NCBI GenBank assembly: GCA_964242215.1
Contig: CAXTCJ010000009.1
Location: 1 to 64,000 of the forward strand
Length of the DNA stretch: 64,000 nt
From: LMUY01 sp964242215
GTDB lineage: Bacteria; Pseudomonadota; Alphaproteobacteria; Acetobacterales; Acetobacteraceae
Direction of reading: 5' to 3'
This document shows positions 52,403-60,510 of the stretch, in pieces. How positions within the stretch are numbered: the first letter of the stretch is position 1; each line of letters begins with the position of its first letter. Both the position numbers and the translations under genes were made by a program. The notes under the pieces are model-generated. The model saw nothing but the letters and a program-made list of their open reading frames with translations, did not search any database and was not told the DNA's origin.

Positions 52403-53140
52403 ATGCTTACAAAAATCACCCCGAGCTTGAAGGAGGCGCTTCGTGCCCAAGGGATCGAAAATTTTAACGCCATAAACTCAAACATCTCGCTCAACGCAAC
52501 ATTTGAACCGCCCTGCAGCATTAAGTGGATGCAGATCGAGAACGGGCTAGATCTCGGAGCGTTCAGCTACGCCGTATCTGGCTACTATTCGGAAGTGAGC
52601 CTTGGCCGCTACACATCCATCGGCGAACAAGTGCAGATCGGCCGTGCCAGCCACGCTCTGAGTTGGGTGAGTACAAGTCCGTTCCTCTATCTCCGGCAGA
52701 AGTTGTTCGACGTCGGTGACGCCTTCGAACCCGCTGCAGCCTATCACGACTACCTTCCGCCAGTCCGGCCCGGCGCGCAATCAACCAAACTGAAACGCGT
52801 CACGATCGGCAACGATGTCTATATCGGGCATGGCGCCTTCATCATGCCCGGGGTGACGATCGGCGACGGCGCCATCGTCGGCGCCATGGCGGTCGTCACG
52901 CAGGACGTGCCGGCGTATGGCGTGGTCGCGGGTAATCCGGCCCGCTTGGTCAAGATGCGAATGCCCCCCGCCGTGATCGCCGGGCTGCAGCAATCGGCGT
53001 GGTGGCGGTTTGCACCATGGCAACTCACGAGCATCGATTTCTCGGACCCGGAACGGGCTGTGGAACCGCTCTGCCGGCTGGCCGAGAGCACCGCCCCCTA
53101 CGAGCCGGTGAAGGTGCACGTACAAGACCTGATTGGATAG
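52403..53140 (+). CDS. Hexapeptide acyltransferase, CatB/Vat-like
   Basis: A 245-residue left-handed beta-helix protein with CatB/Vat-like features: GYYSEVSLGRYTSIGEQVQIG, VTIGNDVYIGHGAFIMPG, VTIGDGAIVGAMAVVTQDV, VVAGNPARLVKM. The catalytic histidine is probably that of RASHALSW. In an exopolysaccharide locus it more likely acetylates a sugar than an antibiotic. ATG 52403 is chosen although no clear ribosome site precedes it; a GTG 17 codons upstream at 52352 is in frame. It is followed by about 350 bases without a gene, then cysD. Confidence 0.8.
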   Translation: MLTKITPSLKEALRAQGIENFNAINSNISLNATFEPPCSIKWMQIENGLDLGAFSYAVSGYYSEVSLGRYTSIGEQVQIGRASHALSWVSTSPFLYLRQKLFDVGDAFEPAAAYHDYLPPVRPGAQSTKLKRVTIGNDVYIGHGAFIMPGVTIGDGAIVGAMAVVTQDVPAYGVVAGNPARLVKMRMPPAVIAGLQQSAWWRFAPWQLTSIDFSDPERAVEPLCRLAESTAPYEPVKVHVQDLIG

Positions 53141-53488
53141 CAGCGGGGTATGGCAACCTCGTCTGGAGGATGCCTGCGCCACCGCCGGGTCGCTTGGTCT
53201 CACCGTCTAGTGGATTGAATTACAATAGAAATTACTCTATTTAGCCACTAGCCTTTGATTTGATGGGCCGGTTTATCTGACGCTCCGGTCGTGAGCATCA
53301 GGATGGGACCACTGGGCGTTTGATCGAGGGTATCATGCAGCCTCGGATCATTAGCACCCCCTCTAACCTAGCCGCGTTACTCGGCCGGCACGTTGGCGAT
53401 TAATCCTTGCCCAGGCCTTTTTTGTTCGGCAAACCATGTCACGTCGAATTCTTATGTGCCCACTGTAACGCATTTTTGGGACTCTACC
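53141..53488. other. Intergenic stretch of about 350 bases before cysD
   Basis: No gene or repeat is seen here. It probably contains the promoter of the sulfate-activation genes, but no strong -35/-10 pair is obvious. The open frame of CysD extends back through part of this stretch without any ATG. Confidence 0.4.
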
Positions 53489-54523
53489 TTGAAACGTTCC
53501 CCCGATGAGTTACTGCCTGCACCAGAACCCAAGGCTGTCATAGCCAACCGTTTCATTCAAACGGCTGATACTCCGCTCGAGCAGGCGATCACCCGTTACG
53601 CAGCACGCGACCGACAGACAGGCCGCCACCTGTCCCCACAGCTGAAGCGCCTCGAATCTGAGGCGATCGAGATCATGCGGGAGGTCGTCGCGGAGTTCCG
53701 CAACCCGGTCTTCCTCTACTCGATCGGCAAAGATTCCACCGTGATGCTGCACCTCGCGCGAAAGGCGTTCTACCCGGCTCCGCCGCCCTTTCCCTTCCTG
53801 CATATCGCCACCACCTGGGATTTCGCCGAGATGATCCGCTATCGGGACATCCTGGTGCGCCATCTTGGTATGGATTTACGCGTCCATACCAACGAGGACG
53901 GGCTTCGCCGCGGCATCAACCCGATTGCGTCCGGCTCGACCGTGCATGCTCAGGTCATGAGCACCGAAGGCCTCAAACAGGCGTTGGACAAATGGAAGTT
54001 CGACGCCGCGTTCGGCGGCGGTCGGCGTGACGAGGAAAAGAGCCGCGCCAAGGAGCGTGTGTTCTCGTTCCGTACGCCGCAGCACACCTGGGATCCGCGC
54101 AGGCAACGGCCCGAATTATGGAACCTGTACAACACCCGAATCGCGCCCGGGGAGTCGATTCGAGTCTTTCCGTTGTCCAATTGGACCGAGGTTGACATTT
54201 GGTCCTACATTAGCATGGAGGAAATACCCGTCGTTCCGCTGTATTTCGCTAAGACACGTCCGATCGTCAGGCGGCAGGGCGCGCTCATCCTAGTAGACGA
54301 CGAGCGCCTACCTGTTGAGCCAGGAGAAGTGGAGATGCTGGACGTGCGGTTTCGCACGTTGGGTTGCTATCCGCTCACTGCAGCGAGCGAGTCCAATGCG
54401 GCCAATGTAGACGAGGTAATGGCTGAAATGCTTGCCTCGCGTAAGTCGGAGCGGCAGGGGCGCCTGATCGACCATGATGAGTCTGCCTCGATGGAACGCA
54501 AGAAGCGCGAGGGGTATTTCTGA
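53489..54523 (+). CDS. cysD: Sulfate adenylyltransferase subunit 2 (CysD)
   Basis: The protein is the PP-loop subunit of ATP sulfurylase: LKRLESEAIEIMREVVAEF at the start of the conserved part, then LYSIGKDSTVMLHLARKAFYP and AFGGGRRDEEKSRAKERVFSF, all diagnostic. It ends MERKKREGYF, as usual. Together with the CysN part of the next gene it makes APS from sulfate and ATP. The conserved region of about 300 residues starts well inside the frame. No ATG lies upstream of it, so TTG 53489 (GGGA about eight bases upstream) is my choice, with low certainty. Its stop overlaps the next start (TGATG). Confidence 0.9.
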   Translation: MKRSPDELLPAPEPKAVIANRFIQTADTPLEQAITRYAARDRQTGRHLSPQLKRLESEAIEIMREVVAEFRNPVFLYSIGKDSTVMLHLARKAFYPAPPPFPFLHIATTWDFAEMIRYRDILVRHLGMDLRVHTNEDGLRRGINPIASGSTVHAQVMSTEGLKQALDKWKFDAAFGGGRRDEEKSRAKERVFSFRTPQHTWDPRRQRPELWNLYNTRIAPGESIRVFPLSNWTEVDIWSYISMEEIPVVPLYFAKTRPIVRRQGALILVDDERLPVEPGEVEMLDVRFRTLGCYPLTAASESNAANVDEVMAEMLASRKSERQGRLIDHDESASMERKKREGYF

Positions 54524-56364
54524 TGCTGCAGACCGTGCCAGGGCGCGACCTGCTGCGTTTCATTACCTGTGGCTCAGTCGACGACGGCAAATCCACGCTA
54601 ATCGGGCGACTGTTGTTCGAGAGCAAACAGATCTTCGAGGATCAGTTCTCTGCCGTAACGCGTGACAGCCAAAAGCACGGGACAACCGGCGACGAAGTCG
54701 ACCTGGCACTTCTGGTGGACGGCCTTGAAGCCGAGCGCGAGCAGGGCATCACCATCGATGTCGCCTACCGCTACTTCAGCACGGCACGGCGTGCCTTCAT
54801 CGTTGCTGATACGCCGGGCCACGAGCAGCATACCCGCAACATGGCGACCGGGGCGTCTACCGCCGATCTTGCGATTATCCTGGTCGATGCGCGTAAAGGT
54901 GTGCTGACACAAACTAAGCGGCACAGCATCATTTGCTCAATGCTGGGTATCAAGTCGGTTGTGCTTGCAGTCAATAAGATGGATTTGGTCGACTACTCGG
55001 CCGAGGTGTTCCACCGCATCGTGGCCGAGTATGTCGGCTTTGCGAAGAGTCTGGGCTACGAGGCCATCAAGGCGATCCCGGTTTCCGCCCGTTACGGCGA
55101 CAACGTCACCACACCATCTGCCAACCTGGCCTGGCACGATGGCCCGACGTTGTTGGAGCACCTCGAGTTGGTCGAGGCGGGGCACGACGCGACAGCCAAG
55201 CCGATGCGGTTTCCGGTACAGTGGGTAAACCGGCCGAATGCGGATTTCCGTGGCCTGTGCGGCACGCTTGCGTCCGGCCGCATGCGGGTCGGCGACAAGG
55301 TGGTTGTGGCCGGGTCGGGGGCGGCAAGCAGCATCACCCGGATCGTGACCTTCGACGAAGATCGGGCAGAGGCGGAGGCCGGCGACGCCGTCACCCTGAC
55401 CCTGGCAGACGAGATCGACGCCGCCCGCGGCGATATGCTCGCCCACCCTACGCAGCGACCGGAAACGACCGACCAGTTCTCCGTCCAACTGCTTTGGATG
55501 AACGAGGAACCGATGCTGCAGGGCCGCTCCTACCTGATGCGCATCGGGACGGCCACAGTGCCCGCGAGCCTGACGTCGCTAAAGTACAAGGTCGATGTCA
55601 ACACCCTCGAGCAACGAGGCGGACGGACGCTGGAGTTGAACGAAATCGGGGTGTGCAACCTCTCGGTCGCGCGCCCCGTCAGCTTCGACCCGTATGCGGA
55701 AAACCGGCGTACTGGCGCCTTCGTGCTGATCGACCGCATGAGCAACGCGACTGCTGGTGCAGGCATGATCTCCTTTGGCCTACGCCGCGCCACCAACGTT
55801 CATCGACAGCACCACGCCATAGACAAGGCGGCTCGCACGGCGCTGACCGGCTATGCACCGCGCATCCTTTGGTTCACCGGCTTGTCTGGCTCCGGGAAAT
55901 CGACCATCGCCGATTTGGTGGAGAAGACGCTCCATACACGCGGCGTGCGCACCATGTTGCTCGACGGCGACAACCTGCGCCATGGCCTGAACCGGGATCT
56001 CGGCTTTACTGATGCGGACCGGGTGGAAAACATCCGCAGGGTCGGTGAAGTGGCTAAGCTGATGGTGGAGGCCGGTCTCGTGGTGCTGTGCTGTTTCATT
56101 TCGCCGTTCGAAGCCGAGCGAGAGATGGTGCGGGAGTTGGTGCAACCGGGAGAGTTCGTCGAGATTTTTGTCGACGCTGATATCGAGGAGTGCATCCGAC
56201 GGGACCCCAAGGGCCTCTATGCACGAGCCAAAGCGGGTCAGCTGAAGAACTTCACTGGCATCGACAGCCCCTACGAGAGGCCTGTCTCTCCAGACCTGAT
56301 TATCAACCCGAGCGAAAGTGCCGAAATAGCCAGCGATCGTATTGTTGATTCACTAGGTCTCTAG
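54523..56364 (+). CDS. cysNC: Bifunctional sulfate adenylyltransferase subunit 1 / APS kinase (CysN/C, NodQ-like)
   Basis: A 613-residue fusion. The N-terminal part is the CysN GTPase: CGSVDDGKSTLIGRLL near residue 17, DTPGHEQHTRNMATGAS and LAVNKMDLVDY, with EF-Tu-like beta domains after it. The C-terminal part from about residue 445 is APS kinase, with its P-loop FTGLSGSGKSTIADL and DGDNLRHGLNRDLGF. With CysD it converts sulfate to APS and then PAPS. Such NodQ-type fusions are linked to sulfated glycan making. Here it lies next to a sulfotransferase, which supports that purpose rather than cysteine synthesis (inference). It overlaps cysD and is followed by 227 bases without a gene. Confidence 0.93.
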   Translation: MLQTVPGRDLLRFITCGSVDDGKSTLIGRLLFESKQIFEDQFSAVTRDSQKHGTTGDEVDLALLVDGLEAEREQGITIDVAYRYFSTARRAFIVADTPGHEQHTRNMATGASTADLAIILVDARKGVLTQTKRHSIICSMLGIKSVVLAVNKMDLVDYSAEVFHRIVAEYVGFAKSLGYEAIKAIPVSARYGDNVTTPSANLAWHDGPTLLEHLELVEAGHDATAKPMRFPVQWVNRPNADFRGLCGTLASGRMRVGDKVVVAGSGAASSITRIVTFDEDRAEAEAGDAVTLTLADEIDAARGDMLAHPTQRPETTDQFSVQLLWMNEEPMLQGRSYLMRIGTATVPASLTSLKYKVDVNTLEQRGGRTLELNEIGVCNLSVARPVSFDPYAENRRTGAFVLIDRMSNATAGAGMISFGLRRATNVHRQHHAIDKAARTALTGYAPRILWFTGLSGSGKSTIADLVEKTLHTRGVRTMLLDGDNLRHGLNRDLGFTDADRVENIRRVGEVAKLMVEAGLVVLCCFISPFEAEREMVRELVQPGEFVEIFVDADIEECIRRDPKGLYARAKAGQLKNFTGIDSPYERPVSPDLIINPSESAEIASDRIVDSLGL

Positions 56365-56591
56365 TCGCATTGACGGCTGTAAGGCATCAGTATTGGTTGC
56401 ACCTTAAGAATTTCTTACCAACGCTGAAGTGGTCTAGCCAGATCCGGTTCTCAATCTTTCTGTAGGGCCCGAGCGGTCGAGGAGGAGTTCGGATTATGGT
56501 CGAAGGCGGCGGGTCAAGTGGACCTTTGGCGAGGTCCGGGGTTTTATCGGCGGTCTGCCGGGTCCTGCGGCGTCGGAGGTTTGTTTAGGCA

Positions 56592-57731
56592 ATGAAAGGC
56601 TTTGTTGAGGCCGTCGCAGAGCACGAAGCCCGCGGGTGGGCGTTCGATGAAGCAATCCCAGACGAGCACGTTTCTATCTCCGTTTGGCTCGACGGCCACC
56701 AGGTCGGCAAGGCTATCGCCAATACCATGCGCTCCGATTTGCAGGTTGCCGGCATCGGCAACGGCGATCACGAGTTTCGCGTAAGCTTTCAGCCCCTTCT
56801 TTCGCCGACAGTGCTGTCCCGGCTTGAGATACGCGCCGAGAGCGGCAATCAGCCGCCCGCCAAACTAGCGATGCTGCGTAACAGCAATCACTCACGGGCC
56901 GACCAGGCGTCTGACGCCACGATCCCGTTCCGCGACGAAACGCAGCATCCGGTTTTCATCCTCGGCCCGGCGCGCTCCGGCACGAGCGCACTCGCGTTGG
57001 CGCTGCTGAAAAGCGGACGCTATGAAGGGTATGGGGAAGGGCATCTCCTCCCCCTGGCCCACACCCTGCTCGCGACAGTGGACACTTACTATGCCGCTCG
57101 GAAGGACTTAGGCGGCGTCGACACGTTCCTGCGGGCCGTGCACCACGAGACATTTCAGCGCGCTATCAGGCGCAGCTTCGTCCAGTTGGGGCGTGGTGCC
57201 TACCCGAGCGGCTATTGGTTGGATAAGACGCCGACAGCTGCAATGGTTCGGGCAGCGCCGCTTATGCTCGAGATTTGGCCGAACGCACGGTTCATCTTCC
57301 TCAAGCGGCGCGTGATCGAGAACATCCTGTCTCGGCGCCGCAAATTTCCCCAAGACACACTGCAGAACCATTATCTCGATTGGGTGGACGTTCTCTCGGC
57401 TTGGCTGGACGTCCGCGACCAGCTCTCCGGCGCCGCCATCGAAGTCGATCAACTGGAAATGGCCCGGGAGAACGATAAACTTGCAGGAAAAGTGAGTGAT
57501 TTCCTGACTATCCCGCCCAATCAAGCTGAGCTACTACGTCAAGCGCTTGCCTCGGACCATCCGGAGCAGACTTCGAGTGCTGTCGGGATTTCGGCTAGCC
57601 TCGAGAGTCTGGCCTTACCGCCCGACGATTTGAGAGAGTTGCGCATCGCTTGCGATCACGTGATGAGCGTGTTTGGTTACGGTTACGGCACGGAGTACTT
57701 TTCTTCGGATCGGAGCCATGCACTGGCCTGA
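56592..57731 (+). CDS. GWA-module sulfotransferase
   Basis: Residues about 1-90 are one copy of the GWA module (KGFVEAVAEHEARGWAFDEA and later MRSDLQVAGIGNGDHEF), the same as in the three-module glycosyltransferase at 40173. The rest, from about residue 115, is a sulfotransferase with PVFILGPARSGTSALALAL as the phosphosulfate-binding loop and NARFIFLKRRVIENILSRRR as the 3'-phosphate region. It is 379 residues in all. It would use the PAPS made by the preceding cysD-cysNC. The module may bring the enzyme to its glycan (inference). Confidence 0.82.
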   Translation: MKGFVEAVAEHEARGWAFDEAIPDEHVSISVWLDGHQVGKAIANTMRSDLQVAGIGNGDHEFRVSFQPLLSPTVLSRLEIRAESGNQPPAKLAMLRNSNHSRADQASDATIPFRDETQHPVFILGPARSGTSALALALLKSGRYEGYGEGHLLPLAHTLLATVDTYYAARKDLGGVDTFLRAVHHETFQRAIRRSFVQLGRGAYPSGYWLDKTPTAAMVRAAPLMLEIWPNARFIFLKRRVIENILSRRRKFPQDTLQNHYLDWVDVLSAWLDVRDQLSGAAIEVDQLEMARENDKLAGKVSDFLTIPPNQAELLRQALASDHPEQTSSAVGISASLESLALPPDDLRELRIACDHVMSVFGYGYGTEYFSSDRSHALA

Positions 57732-57746
57732 TCGGGAGCAGCCTTG

Positions 57747-58163
57747 GTGAAGCGTCTGGTTATGGACCTCGATGGAACAATAACACAGGACGATGCCGCC
57801 CTATCTTACGCGGATAAGAAGCCGAATTTAGCAGTTATCGAACAAATGCGGTCCTACAAGGACAACGGTTATACGATCGTCATTCATTCAGCGCGTAACA
57901 TGCGAACATACAGCGGCTCCATTGGAAAAATTAACGTGCATACGCTCCCGGTAATACTCGCGTGGCTCGATAGGTACAATGTACCTTACGACGAGGTCTT
58001 GGTCGGAAAGCCCTGGTGTGGGACCGAGGGCTTCTACGTCGACGATCGAGCCATCCGACCCTCGGAGTTCGTTTCCTTGTCCCTGGAGGAGATCCGTGCG
58101 CTGGTCGGCGACGTGGCGCAGCAGCCACCTGCCGGCCAACCCAGCCCCGCCAAGGCACCCTGA
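57747..58163 (+). CDS. EcbF/BcbF-type capsule biosynthesis phosphatase (HAD family)
   Basis: A 138-residue HAD protein very close to the EcbF-BcbF capsule phosphatase family: KRLVMDLDGTITQDD holds the catalytic aspartates, then IVIHSARNMRTYSGSIGKIN, HTLPVILAWLDRYNVPYDE, VGKPWCGTEGFYVDDRAIRPSE. In capsule loci of Pasteurella and Actinobacillus it accompanies sugar-nucleotide genes, but its substrate is not established here. GTG 57747 is chosen with GGGAG about nine bases upstream; a TTG one codon earlier is also possible. Its TGA lies two bases before the next ATG at 58166. Confidence 0.87.
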   Translation: MKRLVMDLDGTITQDDAALSYADKKPNLAVIEQMRSYKDNGYTIVIHSARNMRTYSGSIGKINVHTLPVILAWLDRYNVPYDEVLVGKPWCGTEGFYVDDRAIRPSEFVSLSLEEIRALVGDVAQQPPAGQPSPAKAP

Positions 58164-58165
58164 GC

Positions 58166-59779
58166 ATGACGGCCGGCTTCTGGCTGATCACATCGGGGGC
58201 CTACATCAGCCAGGAACTCGTGGCAGAGTTCGGACAAATGCCGCCCGCCTTCCTCCCGATCGGCACGCGCCGCCTGTATGAGTATCAGCTCGAGCGGATT
58301 GGCCCGGGGCAGACGATATACCTGACGATTCCCGAAACATTCCAGATCCCCGACTTCGACCAAACCCGCCTGAGCGATCTTGGCGTGACCGTCTTACCCG
58401 TCCCGGTCGGCACGACGCTCGGTGAGTCCATCGTGTTCGCGCTGAACCTCATCGGCAGTTCCAACCAGCCGGTCAGGTTGCTGCACGGTGACACGTTGGT
58501 CGAAGGCATGCCGTTCGAAGGTCTCGACCAGATCGGCACCGCGACCGGTAGCGAGGGGTATTCCTGGGCGGAAGTCGAGTTGGACGGCGATCGTATCGTT
58601 GGGCTGCAGACCGTCGATGCCGGCGTTTCTTCCGAACTGGCGCGGCCTATTGTTTGTGGTTACTTCGCATTTCGCGAGACGATGGAACTCGTGCGCAGTA
58701 TAACGCGCGCCCGTGGCAACTTCATCGCGGGCGTGTTGGATTATGCTCACCACCACGACCTACAGGCGTTGCGTGTTCCCGCCTGGAATGACTTTGGTCA
58801 CGTTCAAACCTTTTTCCGGTCGCGCCGTATCGTCACCAGCGCCCGGCATTTCAACGAACTGAAAATCGACGGGAGGATTGCGCGCAAGTCGAGCCGCGAC
58901 CGCTCCAAGATGCGAGCGGAGGCGGATTGGCTTGCGAATATCCCACCAGACCTCCGCGTCTATTCCGCGCGATTGATCGATCGCGGCGAAGAGGGCGACG
59001 ACCGCTCGTTCTACGAGACCGAATACGGTTACCTGCCGACCCTCGCTGAACTGTTTGTCTATGGCATGATTGGCCGGCCTGCTTGGATGCGTATCCTGCA
59101 ATCCTGCGGCGACTTTCTGAACACCTGCGTCGCAGCACAAACCAATCTCTCGGCCGACGATGTACTCCGCTCACTCGTGCTGAAGAAAACAACCGATCGC
59201 CTGCGGCTTTTTGCCGACCAAAGCGGGTTCGATGTCGACGGCATGCTGCGCTACGATGGTCATCCACTGCCATCATTGATGCAGATCGCCGACGACATCT
59301 CGACCTATATCGACTTCGGATCTGGCCGCAACGCGGCGGTCATGCACGGCGACTTTTGCTTCAGCAATATTTTGTACGACTCACGCGTCCAGCGCATCCG
59401 CGTGATCGACCCACGTGGCTACGTCGAACCCGAGACGCCCACGATCTACGGCGATGTCCGGTACGATCTGGCGAAGCTGTGCCACTCGGTCGTTGGCCGC
59501 TACGATCAGCTTATCGCCGGCCGTTACACGCTCAATGCCCCCTCGAGCGGCCGGTTCGAACTCACCTTCGAGCAGGCCCCGCATCATGCCTGGCTCGAAC
59601 AATCCCTCGAGACGTTCGAAATTGCCGGGATCCGCGCCGGCGGACGGGAAGTACGCGCCGTGACGATCGCGTTGTTCCTCTCGATGTTACCCCTCCACTC
59701 CGACCGGCCCGACCGTCAACGCGCCTTCGTGGCCAACGCGTTGCGGCTGTATCGCGGGCTGGAGGGGCTTGCGCCGTGA
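58166..59779 (+). CDS. Degenerate nucleotidyltransferase-like domain fused to APH-type kinase
   Basis: A 537-residue protein. The N-terminal about 240 residues look like a sugar-nucleotide pyrophosphorylase fold: FLPIGTRRLYEYQLERI (compare LPIGGKPLLEYQ), LLHGDTLVEGMPFEGLDQIG and FGHVQTFFRSRR. The usual GxGxR signature is replaced (WLITSGAYISQELVAEF), so activity is doubtful. The C-terminal part from about residue 330 is an aminoglycoside/choline kinase-like fold with MHGDFCFSNILYD and VIDPRGYVEPE, the catalytic and metal-binding loops. ATG 58166 is chosen by the domain start. Its TGA overlaps the next GTG. Confidence 0.78.
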   Translation: MTAGFWLITSGAYISQELVAEFGQMPPAFLPIGTRRLYEYQLERIGPGQTIYLTIPETFQIPDFDQTRLSDLGVTVLPVPVGTTLGESIVFALNLIGSSNQPVRLLHGDTLVEGMPFEGLDQIGTATGSEGYSWAEVELDGDRIVGLQTVDAGVSSELARPIVCGYFAFRETMELVRSITRARGNFIAGVLDYAHHHDLQALRVPAWNDFGHVQTFFRSRRIVTSARHFNELKIDGRIARKSSRDRSKMRAEADWLANIPPDLRVYSARLIDRGEEGDDRSFYETEYGYLPTLAELFVYGMIGRPAWMRILQSCGDFLNTCVAAQTNLSADDVLRSLVLKKTTDRLRLFADQSGFDVDGMLRYDGHPLPSLMQIADDISTYIDFGSGRNAAVMHGDFCFSNILYDSRVQRIRVIDPRGYVEPETPTIYGDVRYDLAKLCHSVVGRYDQLIAGRYTLNAPSSGRFELTFEQAPHHAWLEQSLETFEIAGIRAGGREVRAVTIALFLSMLPLHSDRPDRQRAFVANALRLYRGLEGLAP

Positions 59780-60510
59780 TCGTCATCCCGATGGCTGGCC
59801 TATCGAAACGCTTCGCCGTGGCCGGCTATGACCATCCAAAATACATGCTGCCATTGGGTGGACAGACCGTATTCCACGCCGCCGTGCTGAGCTTCTCACG
59901 GTATTTCGGATCGATACCATTCCTGTTCATCGGGCGGGACGTCGCCGGCACGCCGGATTTCGTCGAAGAAACCTGCCGCTCGATGGGGATCGATGATGCG
60001 CGTTTCCATTCGCTGAGTGCCGCGACGGCGGGTCAAGCCGAAACCGTCGAGTTGGGGCTCCGCGGCGCCGGCGTTTCGGATGCGACGCCGATTACGATTT
60101 TCAATATCGATACCTTTCGTCCCAGCTTCAGCTTCCCCGACATGGCGAACTGGGGCGTGTCGGACGGGTATCTGGAAGTGTTCGAGGGCGAGGGTGCCAA
60201 CTGGTCCTATGTGCGGCCAGACCCACAAGAAACCGGACTGGTCGCCGAGACCGCCGAGAAGCGGCCGATCTCAAATCTATGCTGCACGGGCCTGTACCAT
60301 TTTACGCATGCAGGCCGCTTTCTCGCCGCTCTCGAGCAAGAGCGGGCGGCTCCGACGTCCCCGGAATTGTATGTGGCACCGCTTTATAACCACCTCATTT
60401 CAGGGCACGGGCGTGTGCATTACGATGTCATCCCAGCATCCGAGGTCATCTTCTGCGGCGTCCCCGCGGAATACGAGGCTTTGAAAGCCCAAGAGAACGC
60501 CGATCCATGA
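59776..60510 (+). CDS. Sugar-nucleotidyltransferase family protein
   Basis: The 244-residue protein starts VIVIPMAGLSKRFAVAGY, with DHPKYMLPLGGQTVFHAAV next, the full NTP-transferase signature, unlike its upstream neighbour. TIFNIDTFRPSF, in place of the usual GD, marks the metal site. The enzyme should activate a sugar phosphate or phospho-alcohol with an NTP. The GTG start overlaps the stop of the kinase-fusion gene and its own stop overlaps the next ATG (ATGA), so these are a translationally coupled operon. The substrate is unknown. Confidence 0.82.
   Translation: MIVIPMAGLSKRFAVAGYDHPKYMLPLGGQTVFHAAVLSFSRYFGSIPFLFIGRDVAGTPDFVEETCRSMGIDDARFHSLSAATAGQAETVELGLRGAGVSDATPITIFNIDTFRPSFSFPDMANWGVSDGYLEVFEGEGANWSYVRPDPQETGLVAETAEKRPISNLCCTGLYHFTHAGRFLAALEQERAAPTSPELYVAPLYNHLISGHGRVHYDVIPASEVIFCGVPAEYEALKAQENADP

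Noticed and set aside
53393..53488. N-terminal extension of CysD
   Set aside because: The frame is open but has no ATG, and no similarity to CysD begins until about residue 85 of the extended frame.
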